NCBI RefSeq assembly: GCF_030464885.1
Contig: NZ_JALPRJ010000012.1
Coordinates: 62,001-126,000, forward strand
Length of the DNA stretch: 64,000 bases
Direction of reading: 5' to 3'
Source: Caballeronia sp. SEWSISQ10-4 2
Lineage (GTDB): Bacteria > Pseudomonadota > Gammaproteobacteria > Burkholderiales > Burkholderiaceae
Position numbers and translations under genes: made by a program. Under the pieces are notes generated by a model. That model saw only the letters and a program-made list of their open reading frames with translations. It made no database searches and was not told the origin of the DNA. Below are positions 9,074 through 17,988 of this stretch, one piece after another; positions within the stretch are counted from its first letter, which is position 1, and each line of letters opens with the position of its first letter.

Positions 9074-10876
9074 TCACGACAAGTGATGCACCTCCTGCAA
9101 GCCAAACACCGGCGTCGGAATTCCCTCCATCCTCGCCTTTAACTGCAGCGATAAATACTGCGAATAGTGCCTTGATTGATGCAGGTTCCCGCCATGGAAC
9201 CACAACGCCTGTTGCTGCGTAGGTTTCCACATGTTGCGCTGCTCGCCTTCCCATGGCCCCGGGTCTTTGGTCGTATCCGATCCCAGCCCCCACACCTTCC
9301 CGACCTTATCCGCCACCTCGCGCGAAATCAGATCCGCGGCCCAGCCATTCATCGACCCATACCCCGTCGCATAAACGACCAGATCCGCTTCAAGCTCGCT
9401 GCCATCGCTAAGCACCACCGAATGCTCTTTCAACTCCACCACATCCACGCCGCTCTTCAGCTTGATCTTGCCATCCGCGACGAGCTCGGAAGCGCCCACA
9501 TCGATGTAATAGCCCGACCCACGCCGCAGATATTTCATGAACAGACCCGAGTCGTCATCGCCGAAATCGAGCATAAAACCTCTCTTCTCCAGCCGATCAT
9601 AAAACTCCGCATCACGCTCCCTGATCGCGTTATAAACCGGTATCTGAAACTCGTGCATGATCTTGTACGGGATCGATGCAAACGTCAGATCGGCCTTCAT
9701 CGTCGTCATGCCCGCCGCCACTGCGCGCTCCGAGTAAAGGCCGCCGAGCGCCAAGTCCATCAACGAATCCGACTTGACTATGTGCGTGGACGAACGCTGC
9801 ACCATCGTCACATCCACGCCCGCTTCCCACAGCGCCGCGCAAATATCGTGCGAAGAATTATTCGCGCCGATCACAACAACCTTCTTGCCACGATAAGCAT
9901 CCGGTCCCGGATGTTTCGACGAATGATGTTGCTCGCCCTTGAACACATCCATGCCCTTGAACTTCGGCATATTCGGCTTGCCCGACATGCCGGTTGCGAG
10001 CACGAGTTGCTTCGGCCGAAGCGTCAGCTTTTCGCCGCCACGCTCGACTTCCACGATCCATTCGCCCGCCGCCTCGTCGTATCGTGCGGACGTGCACGTG
10101 GTCGACCCCCAGTAGTTCAACTCCATCACCTTCGTGTACATCTCGAGCCAGTCGCCGATCTTGTCCTTCGGCGAAAACACCGGCCAGTTGTCGGGAAACG
10201 GCAGATACGGCATGTGGTCGTACCAAACCGGATCATGCAGGCAAAGTGTTTTATAACGAGCACGCCAGGCATCGCCGGGCCGCTCGTTCTTATCGACGAT
10301 AATCGCCGGCACACCAAGTTGCCGCAGCCGCGCGCCTAGCGCAATGCCGCCCTGCCCGCCACCGACGACCAGGCAATACGGCTGCTTCTCATAACCCAGC
10401 GCCTCAAGCTCCGCCTCGCGATCCTCTTTCCAGCTTGTCCGGTCCGTACGCGCGCCGTGCTCGGCGCCCATCGGGCGCTTGAAGCCTTTGGGTTCTTCAT
10501 GGCCTTTGAGTTCGGTCATCGTGGTGAGCAGTGTCCAGATCTTGCCGTCCTTCACGCGAATAAAACCCGTGCCGCGCGCGACGCCGGTTTCGAACGTGAT
10601 CCACGCTTGCGTCACGCCATCCCCTTCGGTTGCTGTTTCGTTATCCGCAATCTTCAGCTTCGATGGCTTGACCGTGTTCAACTGCGCCTCCAGCATCGCG
10701 GCAATCTGCTCGCGGCCTTCCATCGTCTTGATGTTCCAGGTGAACGCGACCAGGTCGCGCCAATAACCATCGGGCTGGAATAGCGCAACGGCAGCCACCG
10801 TATCGCCACTTTTCAGCGCAGCTTCGAATGTCTCCAGAATGTTGGAGATGGTTTCGTTCGGATTACGTTCAGGCAT
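9074..10876 (-). CDS. Flavin-containing monooxygenase with N-terminal NTF2-like domain
   Basis: A 600-residue cytosolic flavoprotein. Residues ~1-125 look like an NTF2/SnoaL domain. From ~165 it is a class B monooxygenase: FAD motif GGGQGG (172-177), an FKGEQHHSSKH segment like the FMO fingerprint, and a second nucleotide site GANNSS (~337-342) for NADPH in which a usual Gly is replaced by Asn. Expected reaction: NADPH-dependent oxygenation of a ketone, amine or sulfide. GGAGGAG precedes the ATG. The neighbouring AcoR-like regulator is read in the same direction just upstream but is separated by a terminator. Confidence 0.9.
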   Translation of the reverse strand: MPERNPNETISNILETFEAALKSGDTVAAVALFQPDGYWRDLVAFTWNIKTMEGREQIAAMLEAQLNTVKPSKLKIADNETATEGDGVTQAWITFETGVARGTGFIRVKDGKIWTLLTTMTELKGHEEPKGFKRPMGAEHGARTDRTSWKEDREAELEALGYEKQPYCLVVGGGQGGIALGARLRQLGVPAIIVDKNERPGDAWRARYKTLCLHDPVWYDHMPYLPFPDNWPVFSPKDKIGDWLEMYTKVMELNYWGSTTCTSARYDEAAGEWIVEVERGGEKLTLRPKQLVLATGMSGKPNMPKFKGMDVFKGEQHHSSKHPGPDAYRGKKVVVIGANNSSHDICAALWEAGVDVTMVQRSSTHIVKSDSLMDLALGGLYSERAVAAGMTTMKADLTFASIPYKIMHEFQIPVYNAIRERDAEFYDRLEKRGFMLDFGDDDSGLFMKYLRRGSGYYIDVGASELVADGKIKLKSGVDVVELKEHSVVLSDGSELEADLVVYATGYGSMNGWAADLISREVADKVGKVWGLGSDTTKDPGPWEGEQRNMWKPTQQQALWFHGGNLHQSRHYSQYLSLQLKARMEGIPTPVFGLQEVHHLS

Positions 10877-10907
10877 GGTCGCTCCTCCATGAGATACGGA
10901 TTACTGA

Positions 10908-10925
10908 ATATCGATTGATATCGAT
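10908..10925. promoter_or_regulatory. Tandem ATATCGAT repeats upstream of monooxygenase
   Basis: ATATCGAT occurs twice with a 2-base gap (10-base period), each copy centred on the self-complementary ATCGAT, about 30-50 bases before the monooxygenase start. Position suggests an operator. Confidence 0.4.
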
Positions 10926-10926
10926 C

Positions 10927-10951
10927 AAAAAAATACGGGTTCTGTGCCCGT
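10927..10951 (-). terminator. Rho-independent terminator after AcoR-like gene
   Basis: Read on the minus strand: ACGGG, 7-base loop, CCCGT, then A and seven T. It follows the stop codon of the gene ending at 10971 and separates it from the monooxygenase gene. Confidence 0.7.
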
Positions 10952-10970
10952 TAAAATCGCCAAGTTGCTG

Positions 10971-12116
10971 CTAACGCCTGTGCGGCGCCACTATTCCAAA
11001 CTTCGCGATACGTCTATACAACGTCGCCCGCGATATTCCCAACGCCTGCGCAGCGAGAACCGGCCGCCACTTCGCATCGGTCATCGCGGCAACAATGCGG
11101 CTGCGTTCGAGTGATTCGCTTTCAGACAACGCGGGTTGCGTCGCCGGTGTATTGGCTTCGCGCGGAGGCATCGGCGTGCTTCGGGACGCACGCATAACAG
11201 GTGGCCTCACGCGCGCATGCAGCGGCGCGCCTGAGCCTATCAATCTGAACGAAATGAGATCACGTCCGGGACGGACATCGAGCAGACGTTCGGCGCGGAT
11301 ATCGAAGAGTTCGGAGACGTGACGCGGCAACTGATCCAGTCCCGGCGCACATTCCTTCGCGCGCCGGTTCGCAGCAATCGCATAACCGCGGGCATCGAAG
11401 GCTATGAGTATTTCCGGCTGCACTTCCACATAGTGCCGGCTGCGATGCGCAAGCAAGACCCAGCAGTGTGTTGTTGCGTTGAGAAAGAAACCATCCTCGA
11501 TCAGCAACGCACTTTGCCGCACGATATGGTTAACCAGCCGCTGACTTTCGCGCTCTTCGGGCGAACGCACAGCGGACGCATCGAGCACGCCGATCAACTC
11601 ACCTTGCACGCCGAAGATAGGCGATGCACTACAGGTCAGCGTAGTAAACGCCGCGCGAAAATGATCGGTCTTATGAACGGTGATCGGCTCGGCGTCGAGC
11701 AGCACCGAGGCAACGCCGCATGTCCCTTCTTCACGCTCCGACCAGCACGAGCCGGGATACAAACCTGCGCGCTTGAACTCATGACGGCGATCGCGATCCA
11801 CCCGATAGTCGATGGTCACGCCCTCCGCATCCGTCAGCATCACGCAGTAGTCGGCCTCGCGCACGGTCTCATGCAAACGCGACAGACATTGACCCGATGC
11901 ACGCAGCACGGTTTCTTCGCGCTGCTGGACATTGCGTAATTCGGGTACGGTCAGAATGCGCGGGCCAATGGTCGCGCCCGGGTCGAGATGATATTGCTCC
12001 AGCGACCTTCTATACGATGACGCCAGCCGCGACGCGTCGGCACCCGGACTGCTCACGCGTCCTTCGATCACATTGCGCACGCGATCGATGTGTCTGGTCT
12101 GCGAAACATACGGCAT
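10971..12116 (-). CDS. AcoR-like regulator without AAA+ domain (GAF + Fis HTH)
   Basis: About 381 residues. The N-terminal half is the sensor region of AcoR-type activators, with a GAF-like part (CWSEREEGTCGVASVL, then ITVHKTDHF). The C-terminus is a Fis-type helix-turn-helix (AAQALGISRATLYRRIAKFGI). The central sigma-54 AAA+ ATPase is absent, so it cannot remodel sigma-54 polymerase itself. I start at 12116, where GGAGG is well spaced; an upstream start to 12152 is less likely. It sits downstream of a full-length AcoR-type activator. It could regulate the adjacent monooxygenase or modulate the full-length protein; both are inference. Confidence 0.87.
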   Translation of the reverse strand: MPYVSQTRHIDRVRNVIEGRVSSPGADASRLASSYRRSLEQYHLDPGATIGPRILTVPELRNVQQREETVLRASGQCLSRLHETVREADYCVMLTDAEGVTIDYRVDRDRRHEFKRAGLYPGSCWSEREEGTCGVASVLLDAEPITVHKTDHFRAAFTTLTCSASPIFGVQGELIGVLDASAVRSPEERESQRLVNHIVRQSALLIEDGFFLNATTHCWVLLAHRSRHYVEVQPEILIAFDARGYAIAANRRAKECAPGLDQLPRHVSELFDIRAERLLDVRPGRDLISFRLIGSGAPLHARVRPPVMRASRSTPMPPREANTPATQPALSESESLERSRIVAAMTDAKWRPVLAAQALGISRATLYRRIAKFGIVAPHRR

Positions 12117-12234
12117 GAAGAGCCTCCGGCGGATTCGGTGCGCTCGCGCCACTCATGACACGTTGCAACCCGAAAACTTTAGCGCATGGTGACGTTTTAG
12201 CATGCGTGTTCCGGGAGATCACACCGCAGTGCAC

Positions 12235-12274
12235 CATCGTTGTTGATGAGACGTTTGTCTCATCAACAACGATG
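12235..12274. repeat. Perfect 18-bp inverted repeat, 4-base loop
   Basis: Arms CATCGTTGTTGATGAGAC and GTCTCATCAACAACGATG flank GTTT, directly after the activator's stop codon. No T run follows on either strand. It may be a strong hairpin that ends or protects the activator mRNA, or a binding site with TGAGAC/GTCTCA half-sites for one of the two AcoR-type proteins. Confidence 0.85.
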
Positions 12275-14263
12275 TTACCGACGCCGCGTTTCGTCGAGCG
12301 CAGCCATCTTCCGGTACAGCGTATTGCGCGATACCCCAAGCATCCGCGCCGCCGCCGAGATGTTGCCGGCATGCGTTTCGAGCGCCGCTGCGACGGCGGA
12401 CAACGCAAGATCATCGAGTCGCGCGCTGTCCTTGACAGGCGACGACGCGGCCACTTGCACACTCTCGGCCGGGCGGTCGTCATCGAAGAAATCTTGCGGC
12501 AGGTGGTCAAGGTCGATGCACGTTTCATCGTCGTCGAGCATCGCGCATGCGGTCCTCAAGACGTTGGCGAGTTGCCGGAAGTTTCCAGGCCATTGATGCC
12601 GCGTGAACGCCGCCAGGACCTCGAGTGAAGCCCTGATGGGCGCACCGCTCGTACGCTCGGCGCGCAGGATCTTTTCGACCGTCACTGCAAGATCGGTGCG
12701 CTGGCGCAGTGGCGGCAGCGTCACCAGCAGACCGTTGATCCGGTAATAGAGATCCTCGCGAAACTCGCCTCGCGTGACACGCTTGCGCAGATTGCGATTG
12801 GACGCACAAATCAGGGCGAAATCGACAGGCACCGCACGCGTGCTGCCCAGCGGCGTCACCGTGCGCTCTTGCAGCACACGCAGCAGACGGCTTTGCAATG
12901 AGAACGGCATATCGCCGATTTCATCCAGGAACAAGGTCCCGCCATCCGCCTGCAGAATCTTGCCGCAGGCACCGCGCTTCGACGCGCCGGTAAACGCGCC
13001 CTCCTCATAGCCGAACAACTCGGCTTCGATCAGCGTGTCCGGAATCGATGCGCAATTCACCGCAACAAACGGCCCGCTGCTGCGCGGCGAATCGCGATGC
13101 ACCGCGCTCGCCAGGACATCCTTGCCGGTTCCCGTCTCGCCGCCGATCAGGATCGGAATGTTTTTACCGATCACCTTGCGCACTCGCTCCACGAGCGCGG
13201 CGACCTGGGCGTCGCCAGTCATCAGGTAACGCAAACCCGAAAGTTTCGGCTGCGTTTCCGGTACGTGTTTGCGCACGACGACATCGGTGACATTGCGGGT
13301 CTCCGCAGAAAGCGCGACAGCGGTCGAGCGCCTCAGGTCCACGCTGGCAAACACGTTGACGCCGCTATGCAGGCGCAGCGAAATCGTGCGGTCGACGGGC
13401 GCGTTCGTGCCGCTGCGCATCCGGTCGATCAGCTCGCCACACGAGACGTCGAACAACGACGACAAGGTATGCGCGCGCAACGAAGCGAGCGGCAAACCGA
13501 ATTGAAATTGTGCGCTGCGATTGGCCGATAGAAACCTGCCATCGGCCCTGAACGCAGCAATGCCTTCCATCAAGGTGCCGATAAACTCGGGCCGTCCATG
13601 GAAATGAATTCGTAATGCTTCAGGAAAGGCGCTCGTGAACAAATGGTTCTCGATCATCTGCGCCGACATCTTGGCGAGCGCCATGGTGTGGCGGCTATGA
13701 CCACGGCAATCACCGGTTACATCGAGAACACCTAGCAGCTCGCCGAATGGATCGAGAATCGGCACGCTCGAACACGCGAGGAACCGGTTCGCGCGCAGGT
13801 AATGCTGGTCGCCGAGCACCATGGTGGCATCGCCCGCGGCAATGGCGGTGCCGATAGCGTTAGTCCCTTGCTGCTGCTCGCTCCACAACGCACCGGGCCG
13901 CAGCGCGACACGATCGGCACGGGCGAGGAAATCGTCGTCGCCGAGCGAATGCAGGATTAGCCCTTGTGAATCGGTCAGTACGACCATGCTGTGGGTGTTG
14001 GCGATCTGCCCGTAGAGCGTTTCTATGACGGGCAGCGCATGTGTACTGAGCGCGCGATTCTGCTCGCGCTTGAGCAGGAGATCGGCTTCAGTGAGCACGC
14101 CATAATCAGGCCGCATGGTGTCCGACAGCCCAAAGCTACGGGACCGCTCATGCGATAGCTTGATGATATCCAGCCCTTCCATACGGCCGGCAGGGTCGCT
14201 GGCCAACATCGCGGATCGGCTTGATCCACTTGAACGGTCGATAGGAACCGGGTTCATAACCAT
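12275..14263 (-). CDS. Sigma-54-dependent activator, AcoR type
   Basis: About 662 residues in three parts: an N-terminal GAF-like sensor (SEQQQGTNAIGTAI, LLGVLDVTGD), the AAA+ domain with Walker A GETGTGKD, the sigma-54 contact loop GAFTGA and Walker B TLFLDEIGD, and a C-terminal Fis-type helix (AARMLGVSRNTLYRKM). All residues needed to activate sigma-54 polymerase appear present. I start at the ATG at 14263 because GGAGGAG precedes it. The same-strand aldehyde dehydrogenase and DUF779 genes just upstream have a sigma-54 promoter with paired palindromes and are its likely target. Confidence 0.93.
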   Translation of the reverse strand: MVMNPVPIDRSSGSSRSAMLASDPAGRMEGLDIIKLSHERSRSFGLSDTMRPDYGVLTEADLLLKREQNRALSTHALPVIETLYGQIANTHSMVVLTDSQGLILHSLGDDDFLARADRVALRPGALWSEQQQGTNAIGTAIAAGDATMVLGDQHYLRANRFLACSSVPILDPFGELLGVLDVTGDCRGHSRHTMALAKMSAQMIENHLFTSAFPEALRIHFHGRPEFIGTLMEGIAAFRADGRFLSANRSAQFQFGLPLASLRAHTLSSLFDVSCGELIDRMRSGTNAPVDRTISLRLHSGVNVFASVDLRRSTAVALSAETRNVTDVVVRKHVPETQPKLSGLRYLMTGDAQVAALVERVRKVIGKNIPILIGGETGTGKDVLASAVHRDSPRSSGPFVAVNCASIPDTLIEAELFGYEEGAFTGASKRGACGKILQADGGTLFLDEIGDMPFSLQSRLLRVLQERTVTPLGSTRAVPVDFALICASNRNLRKRVTRGEFREDLYYRINGLLVTLPPLRQRTDLAVTVEKILRAERTSGAPIRASLEVLAAFTRHQWPGNFRQLANVLRTACAMLDDDETCIDLDHLPQDFFDDDRPAESVQVAASSPVKDSARLDDLALSAVAAALETHAGNISAAARMLGVSRNTLYRKMAALDETRRR

Positions 14264-14353
14264 TGTCTCCTCCGCCAGCATTCGCGGAAGGAGTCGGTCG
14301 TCAGCTCCGTCCATCGCGTGGTCGATCGAGACAATGTACCACTGCACCGGTTT

Positions 14354-14746
14354 TCAACTTGAGACGTGCTCGACCGGATGGCGTTCGAGCCAGGCGGATT
14401 CGGCATCGTCGAAAAGACGCGATCGCGTGAGAAAACGCAAACCGCTGGGACGTTCCAGCGAAAACATGCCGCCATTACCCGGCACGCAATCGATGATCAA
14501 TTGGGTGTGCTGCCAGTACTCGAATTGCGATTCGCTCATGTAGAACGGCACGCCGGCAAGCTCGCCGAGCTTGACATCCGATGAACCGACCATGAATTCG
14601 GCGACGGGGAAACACATGGGCGCGCTGCCGTCGCAGCAACCGCCGGACTGATGGAATAACACCTGCCCGTGCTCGGCCTTCAGCGTCTCGATCAAATCTA
14701 TCGCCGCTGGTGTGGCGACCACACGCGGAACTTCTTCTTCGGTCAT
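14354..14746 (-). CDS. DUF779 family protein
   Basis: About 130 residues. It matches DUF779, a small cytosolic family usually encoded next to NAD-dependent aldehyde dehydrogenases, with the Cys-rich stretch HQSGGCCDGSAPMC and a conserved GNGGMFSLERPSG-like region. Function is not established; the cysteines suggest metal or redox binding. I start at the ATG at 14746 with GGAAACC upstream. It lies 80 bases after the aldehyde dehydrogenase gene, with a strong hairpin between them, and is probably cotranscribed. Confidence 0.85.
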   Translation of the reverse strand: MTEEEVPRVVATPAAIDLIETLKAEHGQVLFHQSGGCCDGSAPMCFPVAEFMVGSSDVKLGELAGVPFYMSESQFEYWQHTQLIIDCVPGNGGMFSLERPSGLRFLTRSRLFDDAESAWLERHPVEHVSS

Positions 14747-14777
14747 AAGGGTTTCCACTGAGCCACAAATACGCAAT

Positions 14778-14804
14778 ATGGCGAGCCGCTGAGCGGCCCG
14801 CCAT
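14778..14804 (-). repeat. Hairpin between aldehyde dehydrogenase and DUF779 genes
   Basis: ATGGCGAGCCGCT and AGCGGCCCGCCAT form a 13-base stem with one mismatch and almost no spacer (the loop opens to about 5 bases). No T run follows, so it is more likely an mRNA-stability or partial-termination element than a full terminator. Confidence 0.6.
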
Positions 14805-14826
14805 GTCGATCAAATGACCGCTTCGA

Positions 14827-16347
14827 TCAGAAGAAACCGAGCGGCTTCTGGCTATAACTCACCAACAGATTTTTCGTCTGCTGATAGTGGTCGAGCATCA
14901 TCTTGTGATTTTCCCGGCCAATGCCCGACTGTTTGTAACCGCCGAACGCCGCATGCGCCGGATACGCGTGATAGCAGTTGGTCCACACGCGGCCAGCCTG
15001 GATGTCGCGGCCGAACCGGTAGGCTCGCGTACCGTCGCGTGTCCACACGCCCGCACCGAGGCCATATAGCGTGTCATTGGCGATTTCCAGCGCTTGCGCT
15101 TCGTCCTTGAAGGTTGTCACCGACACCACCGGCCCGAAGATTTCCTCCTGGAAGATGCGCATCTTGTTGTGACCGCGAAAGACCGTCGGCTTCACGTAAT
15201 AACCGTTCTTCAGCTCGCCTTCGAGCATATTACGTTCGCCGCCGATCAGGCATTCAGCGCCTTCCTGCTTGCCGAGATCGATATACGACAGGATCTTTTC
15301 GAGTTGCTCCTGCGAAGCTTGCGCGCCGATCATCGTCTTCGAGTCGAGCGGATGCCCCTGGCTGATCGCCGCCACGCGCTTGAGCGCGCGTTCCATGAAG
15401 CGGTCGTAGATGCTCTCTTCGATCAACACCCGCGACGGGCACGTGCAAACCTCGCCCTGATTCAGCGCGAACATGGCGAAACCTTCGAGCGCCTTGTCGA
15501 AGTAGCTGTCGTCGGCGTTCATGACATCGGCAAAGAAAATGTTCGGGCTCTTGCCGCCGAGTTCGAGCGTCACCGGAATCAGGTTCTGGCTGGCGTATTG
15601 CATGATCAGCCGGCCGGTCGTGGTCTCGCCGGTGAACGCAATCTTCGCAATCCGCTTATTCGATGCCAGCGGTTTACCCGCCTCCAGTCCAAAGCCATTC
15701 ACCACGTTCAGCACGCCGGGCGGCAATAGATCTCCGATCACCTCGAGCAGCACGAGTATCGAAGCGGGCGTCTGCTCGGCGGGCTTCAGCACCACGCAAT
15801 TACCCGCAGCCAGCGCCGGCGCGAGTTTCCATACCGCCATCAGGATCGGGAAATTCCACGGAATGATCTGGCCCACCACGCCTAGCGGCTCGTGAAAATG
15901 GTATGCAACCGTGTCTTCATCGATCTGCGAAATCGAGCCTTCCTGCGCCCGCGCACAGCCGGCGAAATAGCGGAAATGATCGATGGCCAGCGGGATATCG
16001 GCGGCCATGGTTTCGCGCAGCGGCTTGCCGTTGTCGATGGTCTCAGCCACCGCAATGCGCACCAGATTCGCTTCCATCCGGTCGGCGATCTTGTTCAGGA
16101 TGTTGGCTCGCTCGGTGGACGAGGTCTTGCCCCAGGCGGTCTTGGCCTTGTGCGCTGCGTCGAGCGCCAGTTCGATATCCGCTTCGCGCGAGCGCGGGAT
16201 GGAGGTGAACGCTTCACCGGTGATGGGCGAAATATTATCGAAATATTCGCCGCCTGCCGGCTTGACCCATTGACCACCGATAAAGTTGCCATACTGCTTT
16301 TTGTACGGGAATTCGGTGTTCAAAAATTGCATCTCGGCGTGATTCAT
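14827..16347 (-). CDS. NAD-dependent aldehyde dehydrogenase (AcoD/ExaC/AldB-like)
   Basis: About 506 residues, full length for the family. It oxidises an aldehyde such as acetaldehyde to the acid in the cytosol. Visible: the Rossmann-region motif FTGETTTGR, catalytic Glu in [14 protein letters not shown], and the catalytic Cys in [11 protein letters not shown]. Start at the ATG at 16347 with GAGGAG upstream; the frame runs on to 16461 but that part is not family-like. A sigma-54 promoter lies at 16418-16433. Context (DUF779, AcoR activator) fits the alcohol/acetoin-inducible type. Confidence 0.94.
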   Translation of the reverse strand: MNHAEMQFLNTEFPYKKQYGNFIGGQWVKPAGGEYFDNISPITGEAFTSIPRSREADIELALDAAHKAKTAWGKTSSTERANILNKIADRMEANLVRIAVAETIDNGKPLRETMAADIPLAIDHFRYFAGCARAQEGSISQIDEDTVAYHFHEPLGVVGQIIPWNFPILMAVWKLAPALAAGNCVVLKPAEQTPASILVLLEVIGDLLPPGVLNVVNGFGLEAGKPLASNKRIAKIAFTGETTTGRLIMQYASQNLIPVTLELGGKSPNIFFADVMNADDSYFDKALEGFAMFALNQGEVCTCPSRVLIEESIYDRFMERALKRVAAISQGHPLDSKTMIGAQASQEQLEKILSYIDLGKQEGAECLIGGERNMLEGELKNGYYVKPTVFRGHNKMRIFQEEIFGPVVSVTTFKDEAQALEIANDTLYGLGAGVWTRDGTRAYRFGRDIQAGRVWTNCYHAYPAHAAFGGYKQSGIGRENHKMMLDHYQQTKNLLVSYSQKPLGFF

Positions 16348-16417
16348 GTGCGTGCTCCTCGCATGTCGGTGAGAATGACCGCCGCGGCTATGATTGCCGC
16401 GACCGGTGGGAACATGC

Positions 16418-16433
16418 TTGCGAGATGTGTGCC
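16418..16433 (-). promoter_or_regulatory. Sigma-54 (-24/-12) promoter
   Basis: On the minus strand TGGCACACATCTCGCA matches the -24/-12 consensus TGGCAC-N5-TTGCA with one change (TCGCA) and the exact GG-to-GC spacing. It ends 71 bases before the aldehyde dehydrogenase start. The adjacent GAFTGA activator supports it. Confidence 0.8.
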
Positions 16434-16500
16434 AAGGAACTGGCCGCGAGCATACACACACGTTGCCCGGGTTTATCGGCTAAGCGCGGATTGGGGCAAG

Positions 16501-16549
16501 CGTTCCGTTTCGGAACACCCGTGCAAAGAACTGTAATGAAACGGAACAG
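16501..16549. promoter_or_regulatory. Paired activator sites (UAS) upstream of sigma-54 promoter
   Basis: GTTCCGTTTCGGAAC (16502-16516) is a 6+6 palindrome around TTT. A second, diverged copy on the other strand, CTGTTCCGTTTCATTACAG (16549-16531), shares GTTCCGTTTC and ends in ACA. They lie about 70-115 bases upstream of the -24 element, the normal distance for enhancer sites bound by a sigma-54 activator. Confidence 0.65.
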
Positions 16550-16590
16550 CGATCTGCGCGTCGAGGACAACGGGTCGCCGTGAACGCCTG

Positions 16591-17988
16591 CTACTGAGGG
16601 GGCGGCTTTTTACCCTCACTACTCAAATTGAAGACACGCGTGGTCAATGTGTCGAGCATCCGGAAAAAACCATCGGCCGCATAGCCTGCAAGAAAAGCAA
16701 GTCCAGAAGCCGTGAGAGTAACGACCCCGGCTCCGGAACTCACCTGTGACGCGACCGACGAAGGGCTGAAGAACAAACCGACCGCGACTCCCGCCATCAG
16801 CCCTAGCGGCACACGCATCAATGCGAGGGCCTCGTCCCTGGGCGCCAGCAAGTTGTCCGTGATCTTGTTGCCGATGTCGCGCAGCATTGAGGCAATAGTC
16901 CCCACTAACGCAAAGAGGATCGGCAACACGTAGCTCGCATAAGCTGACAACACCAGGGTGATGGACTGAATAGCCTCCTGCCGGCTGCTATCGCGCTGCC
17001 GCGCTTTAGCGCTCTCAAGCGACGCGTTGGCCTGCGTAGCCTGACTCTGCCACTCACCCCTTCCTACAGCGGTCGGGAAAAACAGCATGAGGACGCTTGA
17101 AGGAAAGCTGTTGGCGAAGGTCGTGGCGTCAGCAATGGACATTTCATAACGCGCCTGAATGTAGGACCAGTCGTTGCATAGCAGCCGGATCGAGTTGCTC
17201 TCGTTTTCGATTTCCTTGGCGTCGCACCGCTGCGGCACAGTTTTGTGGCTTAAACCGTTTTTGCCCTCGATCGGCACCGCCGCATTCTCCTTGTCGATCT
17301 CCGCATAGATGGTTCGCGTTATTTCGGTTGCACGTTTTCCGTCTTCCTCGAAACGCGAAGTGATCTGCACACCGTAAGTCACGAGCCATAGCAGGATGGC
17401 GGCAAGCAGGGTAACGAATACGCCTAGACCGGTATACATCTTGTGAACCCAGCGGAACCGCTTGGCACTTCCGACCAGCCCCGGGTAAGCCTCTCTCGCA
17501 ACGGACGCACGGGTCTGGCCGTCCCTCTCTTCCTTGGTCGAGTGTTGCAGCGGGCGTTGCTCTTCGACAAAAATGTACGTGTACGCGATCGTCAATCCCG
17601 TCGCCGGATACGCAAGGCTATTCAGCCTGTCCTTGACATAAAAGAGCAGCGTGGCGTCGTATGCCTTGTCCGTTGAAGGCGCGTTCGGTGGATAGCGGAG
17701 CTTGCATACCCACTTGATCGTGTCGAAGGCATCGAGGGTACTTTTACCGTTGTCGAGCGTCGACGTCACTACGGCGGGCGACCAAAGTGTCTTGATCAGT
17801 GTCTGTATTGCTGACCCGGGCCTCGGCGCGTCGGTAACCGGATTTGGGATTTTGCCGTCGAGGTCCCATATATGCGCGTTCGGACGGCCGGAAATAAAAT
17901 CGAGCAGCAAATGCACTTCGTTCAGTTCACGCTTGAAGATCAATTCGTCGAACGTGCCCGGGCTGTTGTTCGAATTCAAAGACTCCAT
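16591..17988 (-). CDS. Hypothetical multi-pass membrane protein
   Basis: About 465 residues, family not recognised. The first ~185 residues look soluble. A membrane segment at ~186-206 (VTLLAAILLWLVTYGV) is followed by a ~130-residue loop containing two cysteines, then hydrophobic segments at ~340-368, ~393-410 and ~418-440. The Gly/Ala-rich last segments (ASGLAFLAGYAADGFF) resemble the end of the membrane protein in the facing operon. The start at 17988 is chosen for its GAGG site. It is divergent, across 737 bases, from a lysozyme/DUF2235 operon and may work with it; that is inference. Confidence 0.7.
   Translation of the reverse strand: MESLNSNNSPGTFDELIFKRELNEVHLLLDFISGRPNAHIWDLDGKIPNPVTDAPRPGSAIQTLIKTLWSPAVVTSTLDNGKSTLDAFDTIKWVCKLRYPPNAPSTDKAYDATLLFYVKDRLNSLAYPATGLTIAYTYIFVEEQRPLQHSTKEERDGQTRASVAREAYPGLVGSAKRFRWVHKMYTGLGVFVTLLAAILLWLVTYGVQITSRFEEDGKRATEITRTIYAEIDKENAAVPIEGKNGLSHKTVPQRCDAKEIENESNSIRLLCNDWSYIQARYEMSIADATTFANSFPSSVLMLFFPTAVGRGEWQSQATQANASLESAKARQRDSSRQEAIQSITLVLSAYASYVLPILFALVGTIASMLRDIGNKITDNLLAPRDEALALMRVPLGLMAGVAVGLFFSPSSVASQVSSGAGVVTLTASGLAFLAGYAADGFFRMLDTLTTRVFNLSSEGKKPPPQ

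Noticed and set aside
9176-10339. 387-residue plus-strand frame inside the monooxygenase gene
   Set aside because: Antisense shadow with very high Arg/His/Leu content, no motif and no ribosome site.
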